Shown here one piece after another: positions 13,806-14,508 of a stretch of DNA of 14,508 bases. Source of the stretch: an uncultured Lachnospiraceae bacterium (GTDB taxonomy: Bacteria; Bacillota; Clostridia; Lachnospirales; Lachnospiraceae); NCBI GenBank assembly GCA_910580005.1, contig CAJTXH010000069.1:1-14508 (forward strand). The letters run 5' to 3'. The translations under genes and the position numbers were made by a program. Below the pieces are notes generated by a model. That model made no database searches. It was not told the origin of the DNA and was given only the letters and a program-made list of their open reading frames with translations. Each line of letters starts with the position of its first letter. Position 1 is the first letter of the stretch.

Positions 13806-14198
13806 CTACCACCTTTGTATACGCCCTGCCATTTTATGAACTACAGGCTGCAAATAAGCAGAAATCTTCATGCCAAACAGACCAAGCACTGTACCAGCAG
13901 GATGGATATATTTATATCCTGCCATAGAAACCGCCAGTACAAAAGCCATGAAGAAAAACCTTTTTAACGTGGCAAGCTGCATATGTTTCTGTGCATGTTT
14001 CACATCCATGCCAAGCGCTATATCAAGATGATGGAACATATGCAGTAAAAGCCCCGCCGCTGCCATGCCGCCAAACAACACTCCTGCTGCTGCTGCCAGC
14101 TTATTGCCTGCTGCTATTACTAATATAATCAAAACTGGTATTAACCATACCAGTAAACCAGCAAACATTTCTTTTAGTAGCTGCCTTGCCTTCTTCAT
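13806..14198 (-). CDS. atpI: ATP synthase subunit I (AtpI-like)
   Basis: This 130-residue integral membrane protein has four predicted helices (about 14-31, 34-54, 81-98, 102-123) in two pairs, the usual layout of the ATP-synt_I family. AtpI proteins help assemble the c ring in some bacteria, including Na+ enzymes (established for relatives). Sequence conservation in this family is low, so the assignment rests on topology, size and the position just before atpB. The ATG follows an AAGGGG-like site, 14 bp after the end of the upstream gene. Confidence 0.8.
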   Translation of the reverse strand: MKKARQLLKEMFAGLLVWLIPVLIILVIAAGNKLAAAAGVLFGGMAAAGLLLHMFHHLDIALGMDVKHAQKHMQLATLKRFFFMAFVLAVSMAGYKYIHPAGTVLGLFGMKISAYLQPVVHKMAGRIQRW

Positions 14199-14212
14199 AT
14201 CTAAAACCCCTT

Positions 14213-14508
14213 CTATTTTCTGGCTGGCCCTTTATTTTCAGGATAACGTTTTGTTTTTACTATTTCTGTATACTCTTGTGCTTCTTCTGCATGATTATGG
14301 CTATAGTTTTTAAGTTCTTGTATATACTCCATCCTGTCATGTTCCTTTTTCATATCTGAGGAATAAAATGGCTTTGTAAGGATATATACATTCCTGAATG
14401 CCGCACCAATACCTATAAAAACAAGCACCAGAAAACATACCTGCGTATTAAGCAGCCGGTCCAGCCATACACCAAGAGCAGCACATAAGAATATGGGGAC
14501 CATCATAC
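14213..14508 (-). CDS. atpZ: AtpZ-like membrane protein (partial; 5' end beyond window)
   Basis: The frame stays open to the window edge; the two Met codons at 14501-14506 have no visible ribosome site in the window, so the true start probably lies outside. The visible 97 residues contain MVPIFLCAALGVWLDRLLNT and a second hydrophobic helix ending GAAFRNVYILTK. That is the AtpZ (F0F1-ATPase subunit, Pfam AtpZ-type) pattern of xGxxLDR and GxxxGFRNxY. A charged tail of about 48 residues follows (Lys/Glu-rich), longer than the short tail usual for AtpZ. It is the first atp gene seen and is followed after 14 bp by atpI. Confidence 0.75.
   Translation of the reverse strand, partial: MMVPIFLCAALGVWLDRLLNTQVCFLVLVFIGIGAAFRNVYILTKPFYSSDMKKEHDRMEYIQELKNYSHNHAEEAQEYTEIVKTKRYPENKGPARK

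Overview
The window reads as a chromosomal segment of a low-GC, Gram-positive anaerobe of the Clostridia, most like Lachnospiraceae. The basis is family resemblance recalled from memory, plus strong AGGAGG-type ribosome binding sites, an AT-rich background and Firmicutes-style gene order. A likely flagellar sigma-28/sigma-D promoter (about 6275-6302) suggests a motile organism. Nothing here looks like a phage island, CRISPR array, IS element or RNA gene cluster.

Layout. At the left edge (3-149, +) is the tail end of an unidentified Trp-rich protein. It converges on a block of minus-strand genes: a small secreted, very acidic protein with a C-terminal Ig-like (Big2-type) domain (188-787); a 738-residue membrane protein built on a serine beta-lactamase/PBP-like fold with its catalytic residues replaced (871-3087); an HPr-like protein without the phosphorylatable His (3208-3447); an AraC-family regulator (3663-4787); and phosphate acetyltransferase pta (4796-5779), which lies 8 bp upstream of the AraC gene and probably shares its transcript. 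A divergent non-coding region of about 625 bp (5780-6404) follows. It carries a probable pta promoter, a 12-bp perfect inverted repeat, repeated TATGCTA elements and the sigma-D-like promoter of a plus-strand gene for a 211-residue orphan protein (6405-7040).

The right half (7149-14508, minus strand) is an F-type ATP synthase operon in the order atpZ(partial)-atpI-atpB-atpE-atpF-atpH-atpA-atpG-atpD-atpC. A long, nearly perfect bidirectional terminator (7087-7142) separates it from the orphan gene. The c subunit carries Gln31, Glu64, Thr65, Thr66 and Tyr69, the Na+-binding pattern of Ilyobacter/Acetobacterium-type enzymes, so Na+ coupling is predicted. Together with pta (acetyl-CoA to acetyl phosphate), the window fits a fermentative acetate/ATP metabolism with an ion-motive ATPase.

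The most unusual items are the catalytically dead serine-hydrolase-like membrane protein with a 274-residue charged, low-complexity tail, the sigma-D-linked orphan protein, the structured leader upstream of the HPr-like gene, and small hairpins bracketing atpE and lying between atpA and atpG. I see no clear multi-gene undescribed system; the pseudo-hydrolase is the best candidate for new biology.
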